From contig JAYNFX010000039.1 in the NCBI GenBank assembly GCA_038106885.1, positions 1-12,924 on the forward strand: a stretch of DNA of 12,924 nt, given 5' to 3'. Position 1 is the stretch's first letter, and each line of letters begins with the position of its first letter. Shown here in pieces: positions 1-7,466 of the stretch. This stretch comes from UBA3537 sp038106885. GTDB taxonomy: Bacteria > Bacteroidota > Bacteroidia > Flavobacteriales > Flavobacteriaceae. A program made the translations under genes and the position numbers. The notes beneath the pieces are model-generated. The model had not been told where the DNA came from. It made no database searches and saw only the letters and a list, made by a program, of their open reading frames with translations.

Positions 1-444
1 CTTGACTTATCAATTTTAAAATTGCTACAGAAAAATTCAAAATTAACTAATAAAGCACTTTCAACTCATTTATCACTTTCTGTTACGGCTGTATATGAGC
101 GTATAAAGAAACTGGAAAAGACAGGAATAATTAAAGGCTACGTAGCTCTTTTGTCAAAGGAAAAGCTCGAGCAATCATTCGTCGCATTTTGCCATGTTAA
201 ACTCATTCAACATACTCAAGATAATGTTAAGCAATTTGAAAAAGAAGTAATTAAGATTGATGAAGTATTAGAGTGTTATCATTTAAGCGGTGACTATGAT
301 TATTTACTCAAAGTCCACGTTAAGGATATGGAGTCATACAGGAATTTTATGATTGAAAAATTAACTAATTTGAATCATATTGGGAGTACTCATAGCATGT
401 TTATGATTAATGAGGTTAAACACACAACTGCTTTAAATATTTAG
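1..444 (+). CDS. Lrp/AsnC family transcriptional regulator, 5' truncated
   Basis: This is a DNA-binding regulator of the leucine-responsive (feast/famine) family. The reading frame is open to the first base of the window and begins LDLSILKLLQKNSKLTNKAL, which matches the usual family start just after the first few residues. Probably only about 3-8 N-terminal residues are missing, and the TTG at 22 is not the real start. The first ~55 residues form the winged helix-turn-helix, with recognition helix LSLSVTAVYERIKKLEKTG followed by IIKGYVALL. The rest is the RAM/AsnC ligand-sensing domain, with the typical GDYDYLLKVHVKDMESYRNF stretch. About 150 residues is the normal family size. These proteins form dimers to octamers and often sense an amino acid. 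The ligand cannot be read from the sequence. Its neighbour 68 bp downstream is lpdA, which has a palindrome at its promoter, so local control of lpdA is possible but is inference. Confidence 0.93.
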   Translation, partial: LDLSILKLLQKNSKLTNKALSTHLSLSVTAVYERIKKLEKTGIIKGYVALLSKEKLEQSFVAFCHVKLIQHTQDNVKQFEKEVIKIDEVLECYHLSGDYDYLLKVHVKDMESYRNFMIEKLTNLNHIGSTHSMFMINEVKHTTALNI

Positions 445-452
445 ACTTAAAA

Positions 453-485
453 ATTGATTCCATTTATTTGAAGTTTGTATTTTTG
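453..485 (+). promoter_or_regulatory. Candidate Bacteroidota promoter of lpdA
   Basis: TATTTTTG at 478-485 fits the Bacteroidota -7 consensus TAnnTTTG exactly. ATTG at 453-456 is a reasonable -33 element, with 21 bp between the two. The -7 element ends 27 nt before the lpdA ATG. The same element at about the same offset precedes ccsBA and the HAD gene in this window, which supports the reading. Transcription would start near 490-492, inside the palindrome at 485-498. Confidence 0.5.
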
Positions 486-498
486 TTAAACGTTTAAC
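485..498. promoter_or_regulatory. Perfect 14-bp palindrome, candidate operator of lpdA
   Basis: GTTAAACGTTTAAC is its own reverse complement over all 14 bases. Two mismatched positions further out, flanking TTT (480-482) and AAA (501-503) extend the symmetry. It begins on the last base of the -7 element and is centred where transcription should start, 14 bp before the lpdA ATG, so a bound dimer would block initiation. The adjacent Lrp/AsnC protein is an obvious candidate binder, but this is inference. A half-site GTTTAAC recurs at 1957-1963 before pabB. Confidence 0.45.
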
Positions 499-512
499 TT
501 AAAAAGATTTTT

Positions 513-1913
513 ATGAAATCATATGATGTTATTGTCATTGGTTCAGGGCCAGGTGGATATGTATCTGCTATTCGTTGTTCACAATTAGGAATGAAGGTCG
601 CAATTGTAGAGAAATATAATACAATGGGTGGGACATGCTTAAATGTTGGTTGCATTCCTAGTAAAGCATTACTTGATTCATCTCATCATTACGACGATGC
701 AATCAAGCATTTTGACACCCATGGTATTGAAATCCCAGGACAGGTCAAGGTGAATTTAGAAAAAATGATGAACCGCAAGCAATCTGTTGTTGATCAAACT
801 ACTGTTGGTATAGATTTCTTAATGAAAAAAAATAAAATTGATGTTTACAAGGGTCATGGTTCATTCAAAACAAATAATCAAATTCTAATTGCGGGCGATG
901 AGTCTATAGAAATTAAGTCAAAATATGTTATTGTAGCTACTGGTAGCAAGCCAACAAGTTTACCTTTTGTAAAAGTTGATAAGGAACGAATAATTACATC
1001 TACTGAGGCTTTAAAATTAAAAGAAATTCCAAAGCATTTAATTATAATAGGTGGAGGTGTTATTGGATTAGAACTTGGACAGGTTTATAAACGTCTAGGA
1101 TCTGAAGTTACTGTTATAGAGTATATGGATAGAATTATTCCTAATATGGACAACAGTTTATCTAAAGAATTAAAAAAAGTATTAAAAAAACAGAAATTTA
1201 AAATTAATACCTCTCACAAAGTCACTTCTGTTAAGAGAAATAAAAATTTGGTTTTGGTTGAAGCTGAAAATGGTAAAGGTGAACCTATTTCCTTTGAGGG
1301 TGATTATTGCCTTGTTTCTGTTGGTAGAAGTCCTTATACTGAAGGTTTAAATTTATCAAATGCAGGAATCAAGTTGACAAAAACAGGTCGTATAATGGTT
1401 AATGAATCTTTGCAAACATCTTCGGACAATATTTTTGCAATTGGCGATGTTATTGATGGTCAAATGCTTGCCCACAAGGCTGAAGAAGAAGGAGTTTTTG
1501 TTGCTGAGTTAATAGCAGGCCAAAAGCCTCACATTGATTATAACTTGATACCTGGTGTAGTTTACACTTGGCCTGAAGTTGCATCGGTTGGAAAAACTGA
1601 AGAAGAACTTAAATTAAATGGCGTTGATTATAAATCTGGTCAATTTCCAATGCGCGCACTTGGAAGAAGCAGGGCAAGTATGGATTTAGACGGTTTTGTT
1701 AAAATACTTGCTGATAAAAAGACTGATGAAATATTAGGCGTTCATATGATAGGTGCTAGATGTGCAGATCTTATTTCAGAAGCTGTTGTGGCTATGGAAT
1801 TTAGAGCTTCTGCTGAAGATATTTCTAGGATATCTCATGCACATCCAACTTTTACTGAAGCTATAAAAGAAGCAGCACTTGCAGCGACTGATAATCGTGC
1901 TTTACATGTGTAA
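513..1913 (+). CDS. lpdA: Dihydrolipoamide dehydrogenase (E3)
   Basis: This is the FAD-dependent E3 subunit that reoxidises dihydrolipoyl groups with NAD+ in pyruvate, 2-oxoglutarate and branched-chain 2-oxoacid dehydrogenase complexes and in glycine cleavage. The 466 residues are standard length. The N-terminal FAD site is GSGPGGY (10-16). The redox-active disulfide lies in GGTCLNVGCIPSK (C42 and C47). ATGSKP and the NAD-binding GGGVIGLELG follow, then AIGDV for FAD. The C-terminal interface domain carries the catalytic His-Glu pair in HAHPTFTEA (H444, E449). The ATG start places the FAD motif at the usual distance from the N-terminus and follows a promoter by 27 nt. No E1 or E2 gene lies nearby in the window, so this is a stand-alone lpdA that may serve several complexes. 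Assignment among related flavin disulfide reductases is firm because of CLNVGC and HAHPT. Confidence 0.96.
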   Translation: MKSYDVIVIGSGPGGYVSAIRCSQLGMKVAIVEKYNTMGGTCLNVGCIPSKALLDSSHHYDDAIKHFDTHGIEIPGQVKVNLEKMMNRKQSVVDQTTVGIDFLMKKNKIDVYKGHGSFKTNNQILIAGDESIEIKSKYVIVATGSKPTSLPFVKVDKERIITSTEALKLKEIPKHLIIIGGGVIGLELGQVYKRLGSEVTVIEYMDRIIPNMDNSLSKELKKVLKKQKFKINTSHKVTSVKRNKNLVLVEAENGKGEPISFEGDYCLVSVGRSPYTEGLNLSNAGIKLTKTGRIMVNESLQTSSDNIFAIGDVIDGQMLAHKAEEEGVFVAELIAGQKPHIDYNLIPGVVYTWPEVASVGKTEEELKLNGVDYKSGQFPMRALGRSRASMDLDGFVKILADKKTDEILGVHMIGARCADLISEAVVAMEFRASAEDISRISHAHPTFTEAIKEAALAATDNRALHV

Positions 1914-1923
1914 TACATTACTT

Positions 1924-1942
1924 TAATTAATTTTATTAATTA
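1924..1942 (+). terminator. Weak AT-only hairpin after lpdA
   Basis: TAATTAAT, a TTT loop and ATTAATTA form a perfect 8-bp stem 10 bases after the lpdA stop. The stem contains no G or C and is followed by TGTGATTTATTG, not a U-tract. It is at best a weak transcription end or an mRNA-stabilising structure, and such hairpins arise easily in AT-rich spacers. Confidence 0.2.
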
Positions 1943-1980
1943 TGTGATTTATTGATGTTTAACTAATATTGATTATAGTA

Positions 1981-3270
1981 TTGAGGAAAACAAAACAAAT
2001 ATTTATTGATGATACTAATTTGTTCAAAAAACAACTGTTAAGTTGGGCTCAATATTCTTCAGATGTTGTTTGGTTAGACTCTAATAAATATTCAAATCAG
2101 TATAGTAGTTTTGACGCAGTTTTGGCCTTAGACGCAAATTCAAGTTTAACTACGGATTTCACTTCAGCATTTGATAAATTAAACAATTATAAATTAAAAA
2201 CTTCAGACTGGATTTTTGGTTATTTGTCATATGACTTAAAAAATGATCTTGAAGATTTAAAGTCCAACAATTTAGATTTTTTAGAATTCCCAGATTTATA
2301 TTTTTTTCATCCCAAGAAAATATTCTTTTTAAAAGATAATATTTTAACTGTAAGTTATTTATCAGAATTTTCTCATTTGATTGATGATGATCTTACTATA
2401 ATTTTTAATTTTTTAATAAAAAAATTAGATCAAAAGCCTAATAGATTGAATATTAGACAAAGAGTCTCAAAAGATGAATATATTGATCAATCAAATAAGA
2501 TTAAAGCGCATATACAAAGAGGTGATATTTACGAAGCGAACTATTGTCATGAATTTTATTCTACAGGCAAAATTAATCCTTTAGAAACATTTAATAAACT
2601 TCAGGACTTATCTTTACCACCATTTTCAGTTTTTTTTAAAAATAATTACCATTTTTTGTTGTCTGCATCCCCTGAAAGATATTTAAAAAAGCAAGGGGAC
2701 TTATTAATTTCACAACCTATTAAAGGAACTGCAAAAAGATCAAATGATTCAATTGAAGATTTAAAATTGAAAAATGATCTTTATTTCAATTCTAAAGAAC
2801 GAAGTGAGAATGTTATGATTGTTGATTTAGTTCGTAATGACTTATCTAGAATTGCGCAAAAAGGATCAGTTAAAGTTGATGAATTATATAAACCATATTC
2901 ATTTGAACAAGTACATCACTTAATATCTACTGTAAAGGCAAAAATTAAGCCTGGTATTTCTTCAATTGATACAATTCGTGCTTCATTTCCAATGGGAAGT
3001 ATGACAGGTGCACCAAAAATTTCAGCAATGAAAATCATTGAAGATATTGAAGTTAGTAAAAGAGGTTTGTATTCTGGTGCCGTTGGTTATTTTACACCAA
3101 ACGATGATTTTGATTTTAACGTTGTCATAAGAAGTATTTTATTTAATTCAAATAATTCTTATATATCCTTTTCAGTTGGTAGCGCTATAACATCAAATAG
3201 TGTTGCTGAAAATGAATATGACGAATGCTTGATCAAAGCTGCCGCTATGCGAAAGGTTTTAGAAAATTAA
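1981..3270 (+). CDS. pabB: Aminodeoxychorismate synthase component I
   Basis: PabB converts chorismate plus ammonia (from PabA glutaminase) to 4-amino-4-deoxychorismate, the precursor of p-aminobenzoate and folate. The C-terminal chorismate-binding domain is complete: IKAHIQRGDIYEANY, PIKGTAKR with K248, MIVDLVRNDLSR, FPMGSMTGAPKISAM, GLYSGAVGYF and SAITSNSVAENEYDE. The PIKGT lysine separates PabB from anthranilate synthase TrpE, which has PIAGT. The frame contains no ATG for the first ~280 residues, and an in-frame stop lies at 1960-1962, so the start must be non-ATG. I prefer TTG at 1981 (429 residues), because MRKTKQIFIDDTNLFKKQLL lines up with the usual Bacteroidota N-terminus. TTG at 1969 would add four residues. 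tilS follows after 16 bp. No pabA or pabC is visible nearby. Confidence 0.92.
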   Translation: MRKTKQIFIDDTNLFKKQLLSWAQYSSDVVWLDSNKYSNQYSSFDAVLALDANSSLTTDFTSAFDKLNNYKLKTSDWIFGYLSYDLKNDLEDLKSNNLDFLEFPDLYFFHPKKIFFLKDNILTVSYLSEFSHLIDDDLTIIFNFLIKKLDQKPNRLNIRQRVSKDEYIDQSNKIKAHIQRGDIYEANYCHEFYSTGKINPLETFNKLQDLSLPPFSVFFKNNYHFLLSASPERYLKKQGDLLISQPIKGTAKRSNDSIEDLKLKNDLYFNSKERSENVMIVDLVRNDLSRIAQKGSVKVDELYKPYSFEQVHHLISTVKAKIKPGISSIDTIRASFPMGSMTGAPKISAMKIIEDIEVSKRGLYSGAVGYFTPNDDFDFNVVIRSILFNSNNSYISFSVGSAITSNSVAENEYDECLIKAAAMRKVLEN

Positions 3271-3286
3271 TTTATATTTTTACAAG

Positions 3287-4618
3287 ATGCTAATTCACAA
3301 TTTTAAATTGCATATTGAACAGAATTTCCCCTATGTGATTAAAGATAAAATTTTAGTTGCAGTTTCTGGTGGTTTAGACAGTATGGTACTTACTAATTTA
3401 TGTTTAAAATTAGGTTTTAAAATTTCAATAGCACATTGTAATTTTTGTTTGCGTGATAGTGAAAGCGATTTGGATGAGAAATTTGTTAAAGATTTCGCAG
3501 AATCAAATTCAGTTCCATTCTTTTCAAAAAGTTTTCATACAAAGTTACACTCTGAACGATATGGGTTATCTATTCAAATGGCAGCACGTGAATTACGATA
3601 TGAATGGTTTAGTTATCTACAATCAAATCATGACTTTGATTGGGTTTTTACAGCACACCATACTGATGATAATATTGAAACTTTTATCATTAATCTCAGT
3701 AGGGGGTCTAATATTCATGCTTTGAGTGGAATTCCTGAAAAAAATGATAAGATTATTCGTCCGTTGTTAATTTTTGATCGTGATGAATTATTGAATTATG
3801 CAATTAATAGTAAATTAAAGTGGCGTGAAGATAGCAGTAATTCAAGCCTAGATTATCAAAGAAACAGAGTTCGACATTCAATTATTCCTGTTTTGAAAGA
3901 AGTTTTTCCAAATTTCAACAAGAATTTTAATAAGACTAAAAAATATATATCCTCGAGCTTAGATCTAATAAATAATCATATTATTAACATCGAAAAAGAC
4001 ATTATCATTTTTTCATCCAAATATGAAAAACATTTCGACGTTTCCAAAATAAAGTCATTAGTGTCTGTTAAGTCTTATTTATATCCACTTTTTTTTAAAT
4101 ACGGTTTTACTGATTGGAATGAAATTTATAATCTTTTAGAGGCTCAATCTGGAAAAGAAATTCATTCAAAAACTCACAGAATTATAAGGGATCGAAAAGT
4201 TTTAATTCTAGTTTCAAATCAAATTTTATTACCAAAGAAGCAAATTATAAGTTCACTAGAAAAGCCAATATATATTGATCACATGAACTGTTTTCTTAGG
4301 ATAAATAAATCTTCTTCAATATCAAATAATAATGATAATGTGATTTATATTGATGACACTCAATTAGAATATCCTCTTATTCTAAGACCTTGGAAAAATG
4401 GAGATTATTTTTTTCCAAAAGGATTTAATAAAAGAAAGAAACTTAGTAAGTTCTTTAAAGATGAAAAATTATCTGTTGTTGAAAAGTCAAAGCTGATGTT
4501 ATTATGTAGTAAGGATAAAATAGTTTGGATTCTAGGTATTCGTCAGGATTCTAGATTTATTGCTACATCAAAGAGTAAATCAATTAGTAAAATAAGTATT
4601 GAATATGCCACTGATTAA
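3287..4618 (+). CDS. tilS: tRNA(Ile)-lysidine synthase
   Basis: TilS attaches lysine, using ATP, to C34 of the CAU anticodon of tRNA-Ile2, making lysidine so that the tRNA reads AUA and is charged with isoleucine. The N-terminal PP-loop ATPase motif is VAVSGGLDSM (SGGLDS at 27-32). It is followed by IAHCNFCLRD, the family signature FTAHHTDDNIET, and RPLLIFDRDEL. The C-terminal part, with RPWKNGDYFFPKGFNKRKKLSKFFKD, is the TilS C-terminal tRNA-binding domain. The 443 residues match full-length TilS rather than the short form. ATG start, no Shine-Dalgarno. It lies 16 bp after pabB and its last 14 bp overlap the next gene, so it is likely co-transcribed and translationally coupled. An essential gene in a genome this rich in AUA codons. 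Confidence 0.94.
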   Translation: MLIHNFKLHIEQNFPYVIKDKILVAVSGGLDSMVLTNLCLKLGFKISIAHCNFCLRDSESDLDEKFVKDFAESNSVPFFSKSFHTKLHSERYGLSIQMAARELRYEWFSYLQSNHDFDWVFTAHHTDDNIETFIINLSRGSNIHALSGIPEKNDKIIRPLLIFDRDELLNYAINSKLKWREDSSNSSLDYQRNRVRHSIIPVLKEVFPNFNKNFNKTKKYISSSLDLINNHIINIEKDIIIFSSKYEKHFDVSKIKSLVSVKSYLYPLFFKYGFTDWNEIYNLLEAQSGKEIHSKTHRIIRDRKVLILVSNQILLPKKQIISSLEKPIYIDHMNCFLRINKSSSISNNNDNVIYIDDTQLEYPLILRPWKNGDYFFPKGFNKRKKLSKFFKDEKLSVVEKSKLMLLCSKDKIVWILGIRQDSRFIATSKSKSISKISIEYATD

Positions 4619-5564
4619 TTCTAATTTTAAACCATTAAAATTTTTTAAAAGCGGATTTATTTCAACTGTTTATTCTGGTTTAATACGTTATTTTAAAATT
4701 CAACAGTTTAGAGAGAGAATTCTATTGCCGGATGGAGATTTTTTAGACCTTGACTGGAGTTATTCGAATCAAACTACTGATAAAATTGCTATCATTTTGC
4801 ATGGAATGGAAGGTCATGGGCAAAGACCATATGTTTCTGGTGTAGCCCGTTATTTAAATCAAAATAAATTTGATGCTATTTGTGTAAATTTTAGAGGTTG
4901 TAGTGGTGAGAACAATAAAAAGTTTTTTAGTTTTCACTCTGGTCAAACGGAAGATCTAGAGTCTGTTATAAATCATATCATAAACAAATATGATTATAAA
5001 TCAATTTATCTAAAAGGAATTAGTCTTGGTGCTAACATCGTTTTAAAATATCTTGGAGAATTTTCAAAAATACCATCTCAGATTAAAGCAGCTATGGCTT
5101 TATCAGCTCCAATCGACCTAGCTTCATCTTCAAAAGAATTACATAAATTCAAAAATATTTTGTTTCAAATTTATTTTATGATTGGTTTGAAAGTTAAACT
5201 CAAGAAAAAACATTGCCAATTTCCCTTAAAAATTTCTAGAAGATCTCTTTGGTCTATATGGACATTACGATCTTTTGATGAAGCTTATACTTCAATTGCT
5301 AATGGTTTTTTAAATGCTGATGATTACTATAATAAATCTAGTAGTCTTCAATTTTTAAAGTTTATAAATATTCCTGTCTTGATTTTAAATGCCTTGAACG
5401 ATTCTTTTTTATCTGAATCTTGTTATCCTGTTGAATTTGCGAAAAAGAGTTCTTATGTAAACTTGGAAATGCCAAAATACGGAGGTCATGTTGGATTTAT
5501 TTCACCTGGTGGAGTTTATTACAATGAATTAAGAGCTTTAGAATTTTTTTCAAAATTCGATTAA
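4605..5564 (+). CDS. yheT: YheT-family alpha/beta hydrolase
   Basis: This is an alpha/beta-hydrolase of the YheT/ABHD1-3 type, a family of putative esterases or lipases with no settled bacterial substrate. Visible features are the oxyanion region LHGMEGHG, FRGCSGE, the nucleophile elbow GISLGAN with S140, the acid D266 in LNALNDSFL and the catalytic histidine H295 in GGHVGF, so the triad looks intact. The 319 residues match the family length. I chose ATG at 4605 over the TTG six bases upstream, because MPLI followed by KPLKFFKSGFISTVYSGL is the customary N-terminus. It overlaps the end of tilS by 14 bp and its own 3' end overlaps maf, on the other strand, by 15 bp. No signal peptide is evident, so a cytoplasmic or peripheral location is likely. 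The reaction itself is unknown. Confidence 0.85.
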   Translation: MPLINSNFKPLKFFKSGFISTVYSGLIRYFKIQQFRERILLPDGDFLDLDWSYSNQTTDKIAIILHGMEGHGQRPYVSGVARYLNQNKFDAICVNFRGCSGENNKKFFSFHSGQTEDLESVINHIINKYDYKSIYLKGISLGANIVLKYLGEFSKIPSQIKAAMALSAPIDLASSSKELHKFKNILFQIYFMIGLKVKLKKKHCQFPLKISRRSLWSIWTLRSFDEAYTSIANGFLNADDYYNKSSSLQFLKFINIPVLILNALNDSFLSESCYPVEFAKKSSYVNLEMPKYGGHVGFISPGGVYYNELRALEFFSKFD

Positions 5565-6131
5565 ACTTTTGTAAATTAAATCTGTTGGAAGACCCATAAT
5601 ATTGTAATATGAGCCTTCAATTTTTTCAATACCTATTTTGCCAATCCAGTCTTGTATTCCGTAGGCTCCAGCTTTATCTAGAGGATTGAAATTATTAACG
5701 TAAAAATTAATCTCATCATTTTCTAGTGTTTTAAAGAAAACACTTGAATAGGAATTTAAAATAGTTTGTTTTTTGACTGAAGTTATACATATGGATGTTA
5801 TGACTTCATGTTTAGATCCACTGAGTTGATAGAGCATTTTAATTGCCTCTTTTGTAGATTTTGGCTTTCCAAGTGCTGAATTATTATGCCAAACAATTGT
5901 ATCACTTGTTATTAATATATCATTATTTTTTAATTTGTTTTTAAATGCACCAGCTTTTAACTTCGATAAATAATCAGTTATTTCATGTTTTTTCAAACTT
6001 TCTGGATATATTTCTTCCACAGAAGAGGTAATTATATCAAATGGAATTTGTAAAGACTTAAGTAATTCCTGACGCCTTGGAGATTTCGATGCTAGAATTA
6101 TTCTTTTTGTTTTGAGTTTTTGTTTTAACAT
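5550..6131 (-). CDS. maf: Maf-family nucleoside triphosphate pyrophosphatase (dTTP/UTP type)
   Basis: Maf proteins hydrolyse dTTP, UTP and modified nucleotides to monophosphates, a house-cleaning role with links to division arrest. Diagnostic motifs are ASKSPRRQELL (S17-R20), TSDTIVW with the catalytic D77, GKP (88-90), LSGSKHEVIT, and DKAGAYGIQ (152-160) followed by a GSYYNIMGLP loop. The DKAGAYGIQ segment favours the YhdE (dTTP/UTP) branch over the YceF (m7GTP) branch. The 193 residues are normal length. It is last in a three-gene minus-strand operon, 7 bp after the KdsC-like gene, and its last 15 bp are antisense to the end of yheT. ATG start with no ribosome-binding site visible, as for its neighbours. 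Confidence 0.93.
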   Translation of the reverse strand: MLKQKLKTKRIILASKSPRRQELLKSLQIPFDIITSSVEEIYPESLKKHEITDYLSKLKAGAFKNKLKNNDILITSDTIVWHNNSALGKPKSTKEAIKMLYQLSGSKHEVITSICITSVKKQTILNSYSSVFFKTLENDEINFYVNNFNPLDKAGAYGIQDWIGKIGIEKIEGSYYNIMGLPTDLIYKSLIEF

Positions 6132-6138
6132 CTATACA

Positions 6139-6669
6139 TTAGTCATAATTTGCATCATATCCTTTTAACCATAACCCTTGAACTTTTAATATCTGTTCAA
6201 TTATATCTCTTGCTGCACCTTTCCCACCTTTTAAATGTGAAATATAATCCGATATTTCTTTAACTTCATTAGCTGCATCTTGAGGGCAGCATGCAAGTCC
6301 TACCAGCTTCATTGCTGGAATATCAGGAATATCATCACCCATATACATAATTCTATTGTTGTTTGTATTTAATTTCGATATTAGATCTTTTAAGTTTTTA
6401 GTTTTGTCATGAGATCCAAGAATTATATTTTTTAAACCTAAGCCTTCCAATCGCTTTTTAACTCCTTCATTTGTCCCACCCGAAATTATGCACACATTTA
6501 ATCCACAGTCAACAGCTGTCTTTAATGCAAAACCATCTCTTGTATTCATTTTTCTTAACAGATCACCATCTGATGTAACAATCACTGTACTATCTGTTAA
6601 TACTCCGTCCACATCAAATATTAATGTGTCAATATTTTTCAGAACTGCTTTGTAGTTTATTTTATCCAT
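6139..6669 (-). CDS. kdsC: KdsC-like HAD-superfamily (subfamily III) sugar-acid phosphatase
   Basis: This is a small uncapped HAD phosphatase related to KdsC, which removes phosphate from Kdo-8-phosphate in lipopolysaccharide core synthesis. Key sites are FDVDGVLTD (nucleophile D19, acid/base D21), NTRDGFAL, ISGG (63-65), K89 in HDK, GDDIPD (D112, D113, D116) and the KdsC-type tail GGKGAARDIIE. The 176 residues and absence of a cap fit a tetrameric KdsC-type enzyme. The loop that reads TGR in E. coli KdsC is SGG here, so the exact substrate (Kdo-8-P, another nonulosonate phosphate, or other) is uncertain. It overlaps the upstream DUF2520 gene by 8 bp and precedes maf by 7 bp, so all three are probably one transcript. 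No kdsA, kdsB or kdsD is visible in the window. Confidence 0.82.
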   Translation of the reverse strand: MDKINYKAVLKNIDTLIFDVDGVLTDSTVIVTSDGDLLRKMNTRDGFALKTAVDCGLNVCIISGGTNEGVKKRLEGLGLKNIILGSHDKTKNLKDLISKLNTNNNRIMYMGDDIPDIPAMKLVGLACCPQDAANEVKEISDYISHLKGGKGAARDIIEQILKVQGLWLKGYDANYD

Positions 6670-7420
6670 GTGTTTTTTGTATTGAATGAGTTAAAAGTTC
6701 GTATATTTTTTTATATGTTGGATAGTCTTCCAATAATTTACAGTGTTGTTTGATAGTTTTTTTATCTCCTCGTTTTGCTGGTCCAGTCTGTGATTTATAT
6801 GGAGATAGTTTTTGAACCTTTTTTGAAGTCTCAGCTATCAAGGGTTTTAGTATGTCAAAATTAATATTTTTGTTATCAGTTAATTCATGTGAAATTCTGT
6901 AAAGCTGGTTAGTAAAGTTGTTTACAAAAACAGCGGCTAAATGTAATATTTTTCGTTGATCTGATTGGATAAAATATTTTGGACTGCCAATGGCAGTGGC
7001 AACCATTTCTAGTTTTTGTCTATCTTTTTTATCATTTGCTTCAATGCAAATAGGAACATTAATAAAACTAATTTCTGTTTCTTTTGAAAAGGACTGAAGA
7101 GGGTAGAATACACCACGTCTGTTTTTTTTATTTAGACTTCTCATAGGAACACTTCCTGATGTATGAACTACTAGTCGATTTTTAAATTGTAGATCATTGG
7201 ATAAATTTTCTATTGCTGAATCACTCACACAAATTATGTATATGTCTGCGTTGTCTAAATTAGTAATATCATTTGTGAACGGAATATTTTCAAGAGAGTT
7301 AATTTTTTGAATTTTTGACCTATTATACCATTGTTTTAAAGTAAGACCTTTAGCCTTGTTAATAGCTTTACATAAGTGTATTCCAACATTACCTGCTCCA
7401 ATTACAACTATATTTATCAT
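6662..7420 (-). CDS. Rossmann-like / DUF2520 protein
   Basis: This is an NAD(P)-binding protein with a ProC-like architecture. An N-terminal Rossmann domain opens with INIVVIGAGNVGIHL (GxGxxG at 8-13). IICVSDSAI and VVHTSGSVP are the usual strands and turns of this family. A C-terminal helical DUF2520 domain (about 125-245) contains HLAAVFVNNFTNQLY and LSPYKSQTGPAKRGDKKTI. It resembles ketopantoate reductase, pyrroline-5-carboxylate reductase and 6-phosphogluconate dehydrogenase relatives, but its substrate is not established. At 252 residues it is family size. It is the first gene of the minus-strand operon, with an 8-bp overlap into the KdsC-like gene, and it diverges from ccsBA. I see no convincing -7 element upstream on this strand. 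Confidence 0.85.
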   Translation of the reverse strand: MINIVVIGAGNVGIHLCKAINKAKGLTLKQWYNRSKIQKINSLENIPFTNDITNLDNADIYIICVSDSAIENLSNDLQFKNRLVVHTSGSVPMRSLNKKNRRGVFYPLQSFSKETEISFINVPICIEANDKKDRQKLEMVATAIGSPKYFIQSDQRKILHLAAVFVNNFTNQLYRISHELTDNKNINFDILKPLIAETSKKVQKLSPYKSQTGPAKRGDKKTIKQHCKLLEDYPTYKKIYELLTHSIQKTHG

Positions 7421-7429
7421 ATAGCTAAT
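7414..7429. repeat. Direct repeat copy 1 at the DUF2520 start
   Basis: TTATCATATAGCTAAT matches 15 of 16 bases with the copy at 7557-7572, in the same orientation, 143 bp apart. This copy covers the DUF2520 start codon (CAT at 7418-7420 on +). The two copies bound the divergent intergenic region. A shorter TTATCA occurs between them at 7460-7465. It could be an operator pair or coincidence in AT-rich sequence. Confidence 0.35.
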
Positions 7430-7466
7430 TTAAAAGAATATAATATGTTTTGAAAATGATTATCAC

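Noticed and set aside
22..24. TTG as start of the Lrp/AsnC gene
   Set aside because: The frame is open to base 1 and the upstream residues LDLSILK match the family N-terminus, so the gene is cut by the window edge.
1969..1980. TTG at 1969 as the pabB start
   Set aside because: It would add four residues that do not fit the family N-terminus, while TTG 1981 gives MRKT as in relatives. It is not excluded.
3453..3725. 90-residue open frame on + inside tilS
   Set aside because: It lies wholly inside the well-supported tilS frame, has no recognisable motif, and its composition is that of a shadow frame.
4599..4604. TTG start six bases upstream for the yheT gene
   Set aside because: The ATG at 4605 gives the usual MPLI N-terminus of the family, and nothing favours the TTG.
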